Shown: positions 1-10,157 of the stretch, in pieces
Layout: each line of letters begins with the position of its first letter
Position numbering within the stretch: the stretch's first letter is position 1
Source of the DNA: Dendrocalamus latiflorus
Lineage: Eukaryota > Streptophyta > Magnoliopsida > Poales > Poaceae
Direction of reading: 5' to 3'
Assembly: GCA_017311315.1 (NCBI GenBank)
Contig: CM029663.1
Span: 15,237,412 to 15,301,411 of the forward strand
DNA length: 64,000 nt
Program-made: the position numbers and the translations under genes
The notes under the pieces: model-generated
The model's input: the letters and a program-made list of their open reading frames with translations, nothing else
The model's database searches: none
What the model was told of the DNA's origin: nothing

Positions 1-127
1 ACCTACGTATCAAATAACAATCAACATGCACCGTGCGTCAGTATTAGTTAAAAACAAGTTGGCCGTGGCTGCTCGACCACTGTTGCATGGGAAAATCGGT
101 ATGGGCTATGAAGTCGGCGAGCGCGAC

Positions 128-411
128 CATGATCATTTAGGTATTTTTTTTGGTGGCTTATGGCTAAAAAGTACTGTAGTTGGCTAAAAAACACTGTAGC
201 TGACAGAGGCTTATTTAGCATAATTAAATTTAAAAAAAATTAAAAAATATATAAAAAATATGTTAGCCCATTACGTATAATACAAACAAATACGGGGAAA
301 AAAAACCGGTAAAAAATCTCAACAAAAAGCCAAAAGTTCAGAAAAAGACGAAATTTATGAATAGTAAAAAACAACTCGGATGCTAAAAGCTAAAGCCAAA
401 ACGATCACAGC
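128..411 (+). repeat. MITE family A, copy 1
   Basis: About 285 bp, non-coding and AT-rich. It shares its whole layout with four other stretches in this window (16615-16889, 25409-25688, 40940-41255, 42760-43046). Ends carry a GATC core in inverted orientation, and the inside holds shared phrases such as CTGTAGCTGACAGAGGCTTA and AGCCAAAAGTTCAGAAAAAG. No coding capacity. The exact ends and target duplication are not resolved, so I do not assign a superfamily. Confidence 0.75.
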
Positions 412-1682
412 TATATCTATTCATGTTCTTCGGTTATGGCAGGAGTACTTGATTTTTCAATAGGATGGTCTTCCACTGTTCCACACATAGAAGACGCTTC
501 AATCAATGCCTTAGCACATGTACAATGGCCCTGTTGCCGTGGGAATACGGAATTGTATGCCAAGCGTTGGTCTGGTTATAAAAACAGTACCGAGAGGACG
601 GTGTTCTTTTATCGGTAAAGGACGGCGTGCAGTACTACTACTAAATCACAAACAGATATCTTAACTAACATCACACCTCATGATTTAATTGGATCAATGG
701 ATTGGCCCATAGCTGCTCAACATCAATGCGTATCAAACACGGTCGATTCTCTGCCTTGGTTAGAATTTTTCAAGTCGGTTTTAATTGCTCCTGAGTACTA
801 GTACAAAGATGATGCTTGGTAATCTTCCAAAACTTTTTCTCTTTCAACTTCCAGCTGCAGTTTCTTCGAAAAAAATTTCCTTACACACACATAGAGAGAG
901 AGAGACACGCTATCATTGAAGCAATTATGCATCCGTTAAGTGACGAAAAACTTTGACTGGTAGTGGTAGTAGTTTTCCTTACACATGGTCAAATAGAGCG
1001 CACCCTTTAGTTTATGGAAGCCTCAATACATTGATTAGTCCAACCGCTACTGTACCCAATTGGTTGGAAAGCCAGAGTTTTCGCTTGGTACACACAATAG
1101 TACCTTTATTATTTCCCAACCGCAAAGGCGCAAAAGGTCTTGGGCACGTTCGGTATCTGTCCCAGTTCAACTTTGAAGAACAAGACCAAGCATGTCCATT
1201 TGATAATGCCACTCGTTACATTTTGGCTGCACTTTTTAAGGCAAAAGATCGAGTATTAAATTGTGGTGTGCTTCACTAGTCGACGGCAGTCCATGATTTC
1301 ATGGATCCTCTATCCCAAAGGTGCACATACAATAACCATTATCCACTGCCCAAAGTTTCATGGATCCAATGAACAGCCCAAAACCCTAAAATCAAGGGGC
1401 CATCTGTAATGGGCAAGGCAAAATACAATATATTTAGAAAAATAAAGTTTGGACATTTCAGAAACAGATGAAGTTACATTCTCAGAAGGAAAAATGGGTC
1501 ATTTGTGCCCTTTCAACTGACTTTGATATACGAGCATAGCAAATTAACAATCCACAAAACTTGTGCTTTTCTTTTTAAGAAACAAGAAAGAAAAAAGAGG
1601 CATGTACTCCCATTCGAAATCAAAGATAACCGATGGTGACATGACACAAGCAACATAAGCACATGAGTTTAGAGTGCGCAGC
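412..1682. other. Intergenic, no supported gene
   Basis: I see no conserved coding sequence. Short open frames at 436-618 and 953-1279 have no recognisable domain and no splice context. A short (GA)n tract lies near 893-905. Otherwise AT-rich, unremarkable sequence. Confidence 0.5.
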
Positions 1683-1903
1683 TAAGGGCATCTGTAGTGT
1701 ATGAAAATAGAGGGTCTCAAGTCACCTTAAGGTCAATCTTATATATTACAGGGTGACCTTAAGCAGATTATAAGCAAAAAAGGCTTAAGGCTGGTCCTCA
1801 AGCTAAAGACCTGGCCACAAGCATTAAAATACAATTTTTCTTTATCTGCCGAGTAGGGCCGTCTTAAGGTTCCTTGGGTTATATACACTATGGAGTTAGC
1901 CTT

Positions 1904-2033
1904 TGTTATGAATAACGCTTGTATTCAATATGAGGCCAATGGGCCGGTATATATACACAAAGTACAGGTGGTAAATATGCAAAGAATCCCTCATAACAAT
2001 GGGGAATAACAAACTATACATATATCTCTAACA
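1904..2033 (-). repeat. Copia 3' LTR
   Basis: 130 bp, starting TGTTATGAATAACG and ending TCTCTAACA on the plus strand. It pairs with 4439-4568 with two mismatches. The 5-bp duplication GCCTT lies immediately outside. Confidence 0.95.
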
Positions 2034-2046
2034 CCCCCCCTCAAAC

Positions 2047-3761
2047 TCATGGTGGATCAACAACACTGAGTTTGGAGAGGTAGAAGCTGTGCTGGGCTCG
2101 AGTCTGGGCCTTCGTGAAGAAATCCGCTATTTGAAGCTCCGAAGGCACATATTGAAGAGTAATCATCTGATCATGCACACAAGACCTCATGAAAGAAGCA
2201 TCAACACCAATATGCTTGGTGAGCTCATGCTTCACAGGATCACGAGCAATACTGATAGCACCTGTACTGTCTGACAAGAGAGGGGTCGGTGTAGTGACAG
2301 AAACACCAAAATCCTCAAGTAACCACCGTAGCCAAGTAATCTCTGCTGTCAAGAGAGCCATAGCTCGCAACTCAGCTTCCACACTCGAACGGGACACTGC
2401 AGTCTGTTTCTTCGTCTTCCAGGCAATAAGAGAACCCCCAAGAAAAACACAGTAAGCAGAGATAGACCGGCGATCAGAGGGATCGCTGGCCCAAGTAGCA
2501 TCCGAATAGGCCTGAAGCTGTAACGTGGAAAGAAGAGACGGCGAGAGATAGTTCCGCGAAGGTATCGCAGAACTCGAAGAAGATGACTGTAGTGGACCTG
2601 AGTGGGAGCTGAAACAAACTGACTCAGAATATGAACTGGATAAGTGATATCCGGACGAGTAACAGCAAGGTAGACAAGACTCCCAACAAGATGACGATAG
2701 CGAGTCGGATCAGAAAGAGGCTCGCCATCAGAGAGTCGGAGATGAACATTGAGCTCCATGAGAGTCTCAACAGTACGCTGATCAGTGAGAGAGGCGCGAT
2801 CAAGAAGATCCTGAATATATTTCGCTTGGGACATAAAGAAACCATCTGGAGTGGAAGTAACCTCAATCCCAAGGAAGTAACGAAGAGGATCAAGATCCGA
2901 CATAAGGAACTGCTCACTAAGACGAGCCTTGACAAAGGCAATGTACTCAGAATCATCTCCCGTAATGATCATATCATCAACATACAGAAGAAGAAGAGTC
3001 CGACCACGAGACGAAGTGTGGACAAAGAGCGCAGGATCATGACCACTAGCTGAAAAGCCAGCAGTAGTGACCACAGAGGAGAAGCACTCAAACCAAGCAC
3101 GAGGGGCTTGCTTAAGGCCATAGAGAGAGCGACGAAGGCGAGTAAGGAACTCGTAAACCCGCTGAAACTCCAGGTCAGCACGTACATCCAGGCAGCATGG
3201 ACAGGTACGACAGCCAGCAGTGCGAAGTGAGTCCAACTGACGCCAGACAGCAGAACTCTGAGCGTAAAAAGCGTCAACAGTAGCATCACCCTGCTGAAGA
3301 GAGTGCTCCTGGCGGACCACGGACAGGTACAGGGCATCACCAGAGGGCTCGTAGCGCTGACGAAGATGAGTCCACATCTGGAAAGCCGAAGGGAGTCCCA
3401 CAACCTCAGAAGAAAACTGAGGCTGGACACTGGCGATGAAGACAGCAGCAGCCCGAGCGTCGTCATCGTACCACTGAGTGTAGACGGTCAGACGATCCTT
3501 GTAGGAATCCAGAGCCTCCTGGTAGGCAGAGGCAGCTTTATCATCAGCTTCATCAGCAGCAGCAGCCTTATCGGCTGTCGGGGGCAATGCAACAGGCGTA
3601 GGCTCCGTCGGAGGAATAGGGCAAGGCGGGCAGGTGACATCGCCAGAGAGGACGCCCCAGAGACGAAGACCACGCATATGAATGCGCATATGAGACACGA
3701 AGTCGGTGTAATTAACACCGTCAAAAATCACCGGGCAGCGAGGGAGGGAAACGGTGCCCAT
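2047..3761 (-). pseudogene. Copia gag-RT fusion plus RNase H, internally deleted and frameshifted
   Basis: The long frame from 3761 opens with a copia gag N-terminus (FDGVNYTDF near residue 13, then a UBN2-like gag region to about residue 210). It passes without a stop into the C-terminal half of a copia reverse transcriptase (LYGLKQAPRAW, then the YVDD active-site box). Protease, integrase and the N-terminal RT are absent, so an in-frame deletion fused gag to RT. A frameshift near 2520-2535 then separates the RNase H/C-terminal domain, which continues at 2047-2397 in another frame (SRSSVEAELRA, LTKHIGVD, IADFFTKA). Functional polyprotein is not expected. The gag portion could still be made. 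Confidence 0.9.
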
Positions 3762-3769
3762 TGGTAGGC

Positions 3770-4426
3770 GGCGCTGGACGGCGCGGCGACCAAGACAACG
3801 AAGTCTAACAGGCGGCGCTGGACGGCGCGGCGGTTAGAACGACGTTTTTTTTCTCTCTCTTTTTTTCTTTCCTTCCGCTCGGTTAAACCTTCAACCGACG
3901 AAACGGGCCGGCCCGCTACACACGCGCTTAGGGCACATGCATGAGGCGGCAGCGGCGCGACGGCGGTGCGACGGCGGCGTCGGAGGGGAGTCGGCGGAGT
4001 CGGGCGGGAGGCGGAGGCGGCGAGTCCGGGCGGGCGGGCGCCGGGCGGCAGAGGCGCCGAGGCCGGCGACGGCGGAGGCGGGGCCGGATGGAAGGCGGAG
4101 GCGCCGATGCCGAGCGGGCGAGTGCCGGGCTGGAGGCGGAGACGCCGAGGCCGGGCGAGCGGGCGCCGGGCGGGAGGCGCCGAGGCCGGCGACGGCGGAG
4201 GCGGCACCGGGCGGGCGGGCGCCGGGCGGGAGGCGGAGGCGCTGAGGCCGGCGACGGCGGAGACGGCACCGGCGACGGCAGAAGCGACCAGGAGGCGGCA
4301 CGCGGGAGTCGGCGATGGCGGCCGACGGCAACAGCGGAGGCGGAGGCGGCACGCGGGAGTCAGCGACGGTGGTGCAGAGTCGGCGACGGCGCGCGGAACC
4401 CTAGGTAAGCCAAAACCCTAGTTTTG
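3770..4426 (-). other. GC-rich untranslated leader of the copia element
   Basis: About 650 bp between the primer-binding site and the gag start. Roughly 3930-4400 is extremely GC-rich and made of imperfect GGCGGAGGCGCCGAGGCC-type tandem units. Long frames are open on both strands here, which is expected of GC-rich low-complexity sequence and is not evidence of coding. Its composition is unlike the AT-rich LTRs. Confidence 0.75.
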
Positions 4427-4438
4427 GCTCTGATACTA

Positions 4439-4568
4439 TGTTATGAATAACGCTTGTATTCAATATGAGGTCAATGGGCCGGTATATATACACAAAGTAC
4501 AGGTGGTAAATATGCAAAGAACCCCTCATAACAATGGGGAATAACAAACTATACATATATCTCTAACA
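4439..4568 (-). repeat. Copia 5' LTR
   Basis: 130 bp and nearly identical to 1904-2033. Followed on the minus strand by the tRNA-Met primer site at 4427-4438. GCCTT lies immediately outside at 4569-4573. Confidence 0.95.
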
Positions 4569-4633
4569 GCCTTAATATTTAAATAGGACCTACCTTAAGA
4601 CCCCTTAGGTTATTTACACTATGGATGCCCTAA

Positions 4634-5294
4634 AGCACACTCCTGGGCAAGCCCTGCTCTGCCAACCAGTCAACCACATAACTGGGGAAAGCAAGTAAGC
4701 AACAGTGTTATGGTTGGTGGCACTGCTGCCTCGGTGTGTGGTCCTAAGTGGCGACTTGAAAAGTGCAACACTCGATGGTCCCCCTTGGGAGGGAGATGAT
4801 GGTACGGAGGCAGTGCCGAGCAGCCCAAGCTCACTTTCGCTGCTGCCCTCTGCCTTTTTGCTGGATAATTTAATTATTTGCCACTCTTATGAGTAGGGTG
4901 GCAACAGATTTGCCACCCTGGCCCGTTGTCAGTGACTCAGGCGGCCCCGTATGTAAGTGAGAGAGGTAATTGGCCAATCTTCAGAGTGGCAAAAAGTTGA
5001 ATGCCCCCTTTTTGCTCGCCCGGCCACCACTCACTGTAAAGAAGTGTAGCGGTAGTACTAGACTAAGGTGCCGTTCAGCGGTTCGGCGGTGCCTTTGGCT
5101 TTGGGCTAAATGACACGGTGGCAGTTTTAGATTTTTTTTAAAGATATTCAATTAAAAATAAAAAAAGTTACAGCTTCATAGATAATATAAAGAAAAATAA
5201 AAAGATCATGTTAAAAAATCAATACATTTCAAACTATTTTAAGACAAAAACAGCTTAGAACGGACCTAAAAGGAGTTGATAATAACATAGGGCA
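4634..5294. other. Intergenic, no supported gene
   Basis: Moderately GC-rich to about 5090, then AT-rich. The open frame at 4705-4896 has no recognisable domain. I see nothing else to annotate. Confidence 0.45.
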
Positions 5295-5515
5295 TATTCT
5301 TTACGGCTTCTAAAAGTGGCTTTTGACTTTTGCTATAGTACCTACCTTTCAAACGGAATATTTTCTTAAAACAGGATCTATAAGTTAATTGTAGTTAATT
5401 GTAGTGTGCGTTAAAAACTCAACGTCTGTATTAACCAAGATCGCAAGCAAATACCTCTCTCCATAATCTCTACCGCAAATAGACAAAATTCAAAAATTTT
5501 AACCGTCCATTCTAA
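5295..5515 (+). repeat. Dispersed repeat family B, copy 1
   Basis: Shares about 210 bp with 26214-26415, in the same order: GGCTTTTGACTTTTGCTA, AAACGGAATATTTTCT, AAGTTAATTGTAGT, ATCGCAAGCAA and a CTCTCT tract. Non-coding. Ends are not defined, so the class is unknown; MITE-like by size and composition. Confidence 0.65.
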
Positions 5516-5652
5516 TATGCTGGTTGAGCCCTACATTGGCAATCACTGCCGCCGATCTGACTTTCGCGTCTCGGCACGGCGAAATGTAGTGTTTGTGACA
5601 AAGAGGACGACCGCGAGACCGGACACTAAGCAGCGCGCGCGCGTGGCCATAA

Positions 5653-5928
5653 GGGCATCTGTAGTGTATGAAAAGAGGAGGTCTTAAGCCACCTTAAGGT
5701 CAACCTTATACATTATAGGGGTGACCTTAAGCAGACCCTAAGCAAAAAAAGTTTAAGGCTGGTCCTCAAGCTAAAGACCTGGCCATAAGCATTAAAATAC
5801 AATTTTTCTTTATCTGCCATGTGGGACCATCTTAAGGCCCCTTGGGTTATATACACTATGGAGTTGGTCTTAAGGTTTAGATGGGACCCACCTTAAGACC
5901 CTTTGGGTTATATACACTACAGATGCCC
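5653..5928 (+). mobile_element. Tourist-like MITE, uninterrupted copy
   Basis: 276 bp with inverted ends AGGGCATCTGTAGTGTAT and its complement, and TAA on both sides (5650-5652 and 5929-5931). The inside matches the two halves of the element at 1686-4630. Near the right end the motif ACACTATGGAGTT precedes a second copy of the terminus-like sequence, so the right end may have been duplicated. No coding capacity. Confidence 0.85.
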
Positions 5929-5931
5929 TAA

Positions 5932-6894
5932 AAGGCACGAGAAGAAAAGGGGGGGGGAAGGGGTGGAATTATTGCATCTAGCGAGTCGGCTAAAGCTTTG
6001 CCAGTCATGTCCGGCAAGTGTTCATGGCCTGAGTTATTCAAAGGCCGTACGCGTGGGAAAAAAATTACAGGTAAACGCCACCCAATTCACAACATATGCG
6101 TAGCTGGGAACGCAGGCAAGATGGGCTTAAACGTAAAGGTAGCTTACACGCTCAACATGAGTGCCCCATCGGCAATATTCCTTCTTAGCATGCAGGAGCA
6201 AGCTCTCTTGCACGCACTCTTCTACTACCGACTTTGTTTGCTAGCATGCACGTTCGTACCACCATCATAGCACGCACGAACTCGAATGCATTATGCCTAC
6301 TATACTACACATTTTTTATCACAGAAGCTGCAGTGATTCATTTGAGGCCAAGCGAGCGGGCTCGCTAGGTCTGCATCTGCACGCCGTGCGGCGAGCCACC
6401 AACTCGCTTTGCAGAGGCGCGGCATTGTTTCCTTCTTCGCTCTGCTCTGCGGGGCCTCGGCTCGGCTCGGCTCGGCTCGGCTCGGCTACAGATTCCATCA
6501 CAGGGGATCGATCGCGGAAGAATGTTTTAAATTCTGCCTTCTGCTAATGTAGATTTTAGCTGTAACGGTGGAACAGCGCCGGCACGCGTGGTAGCAGGGT
6601 GGGCGCGTGGGAGACGTCAGAGGTAACCGTTGGGTGTCACGGACCCGCTGCACTGTTTTTTTCTTTACAAATAAGACATACACGTGTACACACTACGCAC
6701 GTAAGCACATACAGGCGCACATGTGAGTGTATTTTCTTAGTACGTATCTAGACAGATGGAGGCAAATAATAAATCTATGACTTTACAAAATTTCTATTAA
6801 AACGTCTCGTGTGTGTAATAGGTGTACATCAGGATTTGAACCCTATTGGATGGAGTTATACACCAACCACTCCATCAAAATCATCAAGAGGTGG
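5932..6894. other. Intergenic with a pentanucleotide microsatellite
   Basis: No supported gene. A perfect (CTCGG)n tract occupies about 6456-6485. Open frames at 5903-6103, 5998-6270 and 6293-6547 overlap in different frames without domains. AT-rich sequence follows to the hAT element. Confidence 0.5.
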
Positions 6895-7090
6895 TTCCCG
6901 GCTAGGGGTGAAAACGGAGCTGGATTTGGTCGGATTATCCGGCTATCGAATTTGGTTTCATCGAATCAGGATACATAATATCTGAATTCGAATGGGAAAA
7001 GAATCCGAATGTGGATACTGTACAGGCGAAAGTAATATGAACTTGCGATATGATAGTAATATGAAAAATGGGCACGAGGGTTTCGTCACT

Positions 7091-8112
7091 TCATGCTCTT
7101 CCTGTTGGCCCAGCTTCGCCTAATCCAGGCCAGCCCCCCGGGGCCTTGAAGTTGACGAACATTTGACGATACCGAGAGTGCATGAAAAGCTGAATCGTAT
7201 AGTAGTATTTATCGTTGTCCTTTGGGGCACCACTGGCAATGGTCAGCTCCATCAACTCAGCTATTTCATTCTTCTCTGTGCATAAGGGCTGCAAGGTCTC
7301 CGAAAAGGTGAAGCTATGATGGCCTTTGGACTGCCCGTAGAGGTCGACGAATCTCTCGAGCTGCACATCCCGGTAGCTCTTTTTAGGTTTCTTTCCTTCC
7401 AGAGAATCAGGCACATAAGACCGTTTGCCCTTTCTGGTGGCTAAGGGTCCACTCTGTCCGGCTCCAGTCGGTGGGTCACTGCCCTCTCATCCTCGTGGCC
7501 ATGGCTGGGCTCAGAACCGGGCACGTTCATGCCCACATTAGTGCATACTGCCTCCTCAAAAAGCATCTCTAGGAGGTCCTCATTGGTGAGTAACGCTTTG
7601 CAGAACTTCTTGATGCCGTCCATAGTATGCAAAGAAAAGAGGGGAAAAAACAGGGCATTCATGAGTTGACGCACCTACCATAGGTCACAATGAAGTGTAT
7701 GCACAAGGCTAACCTTAGCTTGCTCCTCCCACCACTCTAGGTCGGCAGCAATTGTCCCGATAAATGGATTGAAGTCGAGGTTGGTTACACACAGCTTGAG
7801 GGTCTTCCGATTAGACACATCCTTCTTCATTGTATTCCACTTGTTCTTCATTTGTTTGCGGGTATACTACCGATCGGTCCGCTCTTCGAACTTCCGAAAA
7901 AGATTGCAATAGCCCTTACTAGAGAGGCAGTGGTGTGGGCGGTTCCCAGCGTCCATTTCCTCCAGGTGGATGGCAATGAAAATGTCAGTTGCTTCATCAT
8001 CCCAAACTACTGGGGTTGCGTGCTCGGGGGCCATCTCTAAAACCCCGATGCTGTCAGTCGCCACAACAGATCGTGGAGCACAACATAGGACACAAAAATC
8101 AAGCACAAACAA
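7091..8112 (-). pseudogene. Myb/SANT-like DNA-binding protein remnant (Harbinger-associated type)
   Basis: Read on the minus strand, 8112 down to about 7680 encodes a Myb/SANT-like (Myb_DNA-bind_3) domain: DDEATDIFIAIHLEEM, then KQMKNKWNTMKKD, then EWWEEQAK. In functional relatives a Trp follows the first block; here that position is an in-frame TAG near 7865. The downstream part (7441-7674 and 7091-7414) lies in other frames and carries the usual low-complexity linker and a C-terminal segment. Such proteins accompany PIF/Harbinger transposases or are domesticated from them. With a nonsense codon and at least one frame change this copy is not intact. Residual introns could account for part of the frame change. 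Confidence 0.7.
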
Positions 8113-8699
8113 ACGGTGCTACGAAGAAGATAACAAATGCAAATCGTGCGGACAGTAAGAACAACAGAGAAGATATCAATCACAGATAAATGGTACTACG
8201 GAGGAGATTACAATAGCAAAGAAATGCTAGTTTGCTAGTATGGAGTAAGAACAACGGCTACGAGAGGATGATTATACCTTCAATTGGCGACAGAGATGGA
8301 GGGGATATAGTGGTTGTGGAAACTCCAGACGATGGGAGGGAGAAGAGCGGGTTGACGTCATGATAGGCAAAACGAGGCAAGACGAAGAGGTGCGTATTGG
8401 GACGGAGGGTCCGGATGCCGAGTGATCCTCTCCACAGAGCCAGACGGGGGCCGATCTGTGAGTAGGGAGACCGGGCTAGGGGAGCACCGGATTGGCCCAC
8501 AGGGAGAGCGGATTTGAAGTGGGGCGCACTAGAGGGCATCGAAGGGTGGTGGGCAGACGAGATTGGAGGGGGAAGGCGTCGCCGTCGAGAGCTTGTGCGT
8601 GATGAAGAGTGCAACTGGATGGGGAAAGTGCATGAGTGTTGCGACTGTGCACGCCCTCACATGTGTATCGGACGTGGCTTCCACAAGCCGCTGAAGGAA

Positions 8700-8770
8700 G
8701 CTGACCTTTTGAATACGCTTTGGCTTCTCAAAGCAGAAGCCGGAAGCCAAAGCGTATATGAATAGGCCCT
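8700..8770. repeat. Short inverted repeat
   Basis: GAATACGCTTTGGCTTCT is followed closely by AGAAGCCGGAAGCCAAAG with CGTAT, giving a hairpin of about 20 bp per arm, and ends at AATAGGCCCT. It may mark the end of an element nested in the hAT transposon. I could not find its partner end. Confidence 0.45.
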
Positions 8771-9051
8771 AGGATCTAACAATCTAGAAGTGTGAGCAAA
8801 TATCTAATTTTCTTACGCGTGTTTTCTTGTCCATGTAGTTAACTATAAGATCTGGAAGTGGCAGCGCCACTACCCTAGCAACAACAAGTGCCAGCATTAT
8901 TAGTGCGAGCACCGTGTCAAAGATAATGGATGCTAATAAAACAAAAAGGAAAAAAAATCAAAGAAGCTAACCTTGTATGTTTGGAGACCCTTTACTATAG
9001 TTCATGTTGAAAGCCAAGTGGATGCCAAGGTTGTGATCAAGAAGATGGCAA

Positions 9052-9306
9052 AGTGCAATTTATTGCAAGGTGTTGTTTTCTGATGATAGTAAACTTGGCA
9101 CAACATATCTATGGAATCACTACAAATCACAACATGCTAAAGCTAAGGATCAGAATGTTCTTAATTTGACAAAAATAGGAGAGGAAGTAAACTTGCAGTT
9201 TTGGAAGTACAATGAAGAAATTAGTGTCTACAAATACCATCTAGCAATCATCATGCATGAGTACCCTTTCAATTTCTCAGAGCATGAGTACACTAATGAA
9301 CTTTGA
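9052..9306 (+). pseudogene. hAT transposase N-terminal fragment (BED zinc finger)
   Basis: The frame reads YCKVLFSDDSKLGTTYLWNH, a BED-type zinc finger. It then continues to HLAIIMHEYPFNFSEHEYTN, the conserved segment that follows the finger in plant hAT transposases. The first Cys of the finger (AKCN) lies just upstream in another frame, so a small indel breaks it. The frame ends at 9306; the catalytic domain and dimerisation region are not seen. This supports calling 6903-10149 a decayed hAT element. Confidence 0.75.
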
Positions 9307-10157
9307 CTCTGAACTATGAAATCAGAGCATGCTAGATGCAATGTTGTTATGAACTCTGAGTGTTCTGATTTCTAAAATCTCATATTGTAACTCTGAACTC
9401 CAGTTTTGTTATGCTCTGATTGCTACTTGCTAGATGCTCTGATTTCTAAAATCTCAACAATGAGCATTACAACCTTCCACCTTGGTCAATCAGCATCCTT
9501 CCCAATTGCATAAATGTTGTTTTGACACTACAGTGTTAAGTTTGACATTTGCTTATCTCAGTATAGCATGATGTCATTCTCTGGTCTTCTTTTGATCCAC
9601 TATATGATGACTTTGCTTTGCTAGTTCAAACTATTACCATCTCCAGTTCTCCACTGGTTGGTGTTTAGACATCTCAAATGCAAATGTGGGTAGATGGGGC
9701 CTTCTTCTATGATGTGGGAGATGTATGATAAGGAGGTTGATTCATTGGCAGCTGCTCCGTTGCTCACCACAACTGTTCTACTTGAACAGCTTTATGTCAT
9801 GAGGGACACCCGTGATTTTCTCTGGGACATGAGCGTGGACATGATAGATGATGGGGGAATACACCAGAAACGAACTTGAATGATCTACTATAGCCATGAA
9901 TTGTGACATTTTGTGGCCTGTGGTTGTGGAGTGTCATCGGCTCATCGTCGATGTAGAGCCACGAATAATTATTGGAATAAAAAATAGTCAAATCTGATCT
10001 GATTTTTAGTATAATCATGTCCAAATTCATATCCGATATTTGTCCGGTTCATATTCGTATCCGTTGTTTGTCCGATTCATATTCGAATCCGAGAAATAAA
10101 TAAGGATATAAATATAGTTTAAACACTTTTCGACCCATTTTCATCCGTATTCCTGGC

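Larger units (their letters stand above)
1904..4568 (-). mobile_element. Young non-autonomous Ty1/copia retrotransposon
   Basis: Two 130-bp LTRs (1904-2033 and 4439-4568) begin TG and end CA, differ at two positions by my reading, and are flanked by the 5-bp duplication GCCTT (1899-1903 and 4569-4573). On the minus strand the 5' LTR is followed by a primer-binding site, TAGTATCAGAGC (4427-4438), complementary to initiator Met tRNA with one mismatch. A G-rich polypurine tract (2034-2045) sits just before the 3' LTR. The coding region is short: gag joined to the second half of reverse transcriptase, then RNase H. Protease and integrase are missing, so mobility would need help in trans. The near-identical LTRs imply a recent insertion. 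Confidence 0.95.
1686..4630. mobile_element. Tourist-like (PIF/Harbinger) MITE, split by a copia insertion
   Basis: The two halves, 1686-1903 and 4574-4630, together match the uninterrupted copy at 5653-5928. Terminal inverted repeats begin GGGCATCTGTAGTG on the left and end CATAGTGTAA-like sequence before GATGCCC on the right. A 3-bp TAA lies directly outside both ends (1683-1685 and 4631-4633), which is the target preference of PIF/Harbinger elements. It has no coding capacity of its own. The copia element at 1904-4568 inserted later, with its own 5-bp duplication. Confidence 0.85.
6903..10149. mobile_element. Ac-like hAT transposon, degenerate
   Basis: The left end reads TAGGGGTGAAAACGG (6903) and the right end, on the other strand, TACGGATGAAAATGG (ending 10149). 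These resemble the Ac-type terminal inverted repeats. The flanks form an 8-bp duplication with one mismatch, TTCCCGGC (6895-6902) and TTCCTGGC (10150-10157). Subterminal sequence on both sides is rich in ATCCG/CGGAT words, as in other hAT elements of this kind. It contains a hAT transposase remnant near 9052-9306 and an unrelated Myb/SANT-like remnant at 7091-8112, so a second element or captured gene is probably nested inside. Confidence 0.8.

Noticed and set aside
953..1279. A 108-codon frame in intergenic sequence
   Set aside because: No recognisable domain, no splice partner, and an overlapping frame on the other strand. Could not be supported as a gene.
2349..2455. Reading the end of the copia frame as a membrane protein tail
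   Set aside because: The hydrophobic tail is an artefact of the frameshift near 2520-2535; the true RNase H continues in the neighbouring frame.
3728..4421. Several long open frames on both strands
   Set aside because: All lie in one GC-rich tandem stretch with no stop codons by composition. Products are Arg/Pro/Ala repeats with no domain; it is the leader of a copia element.
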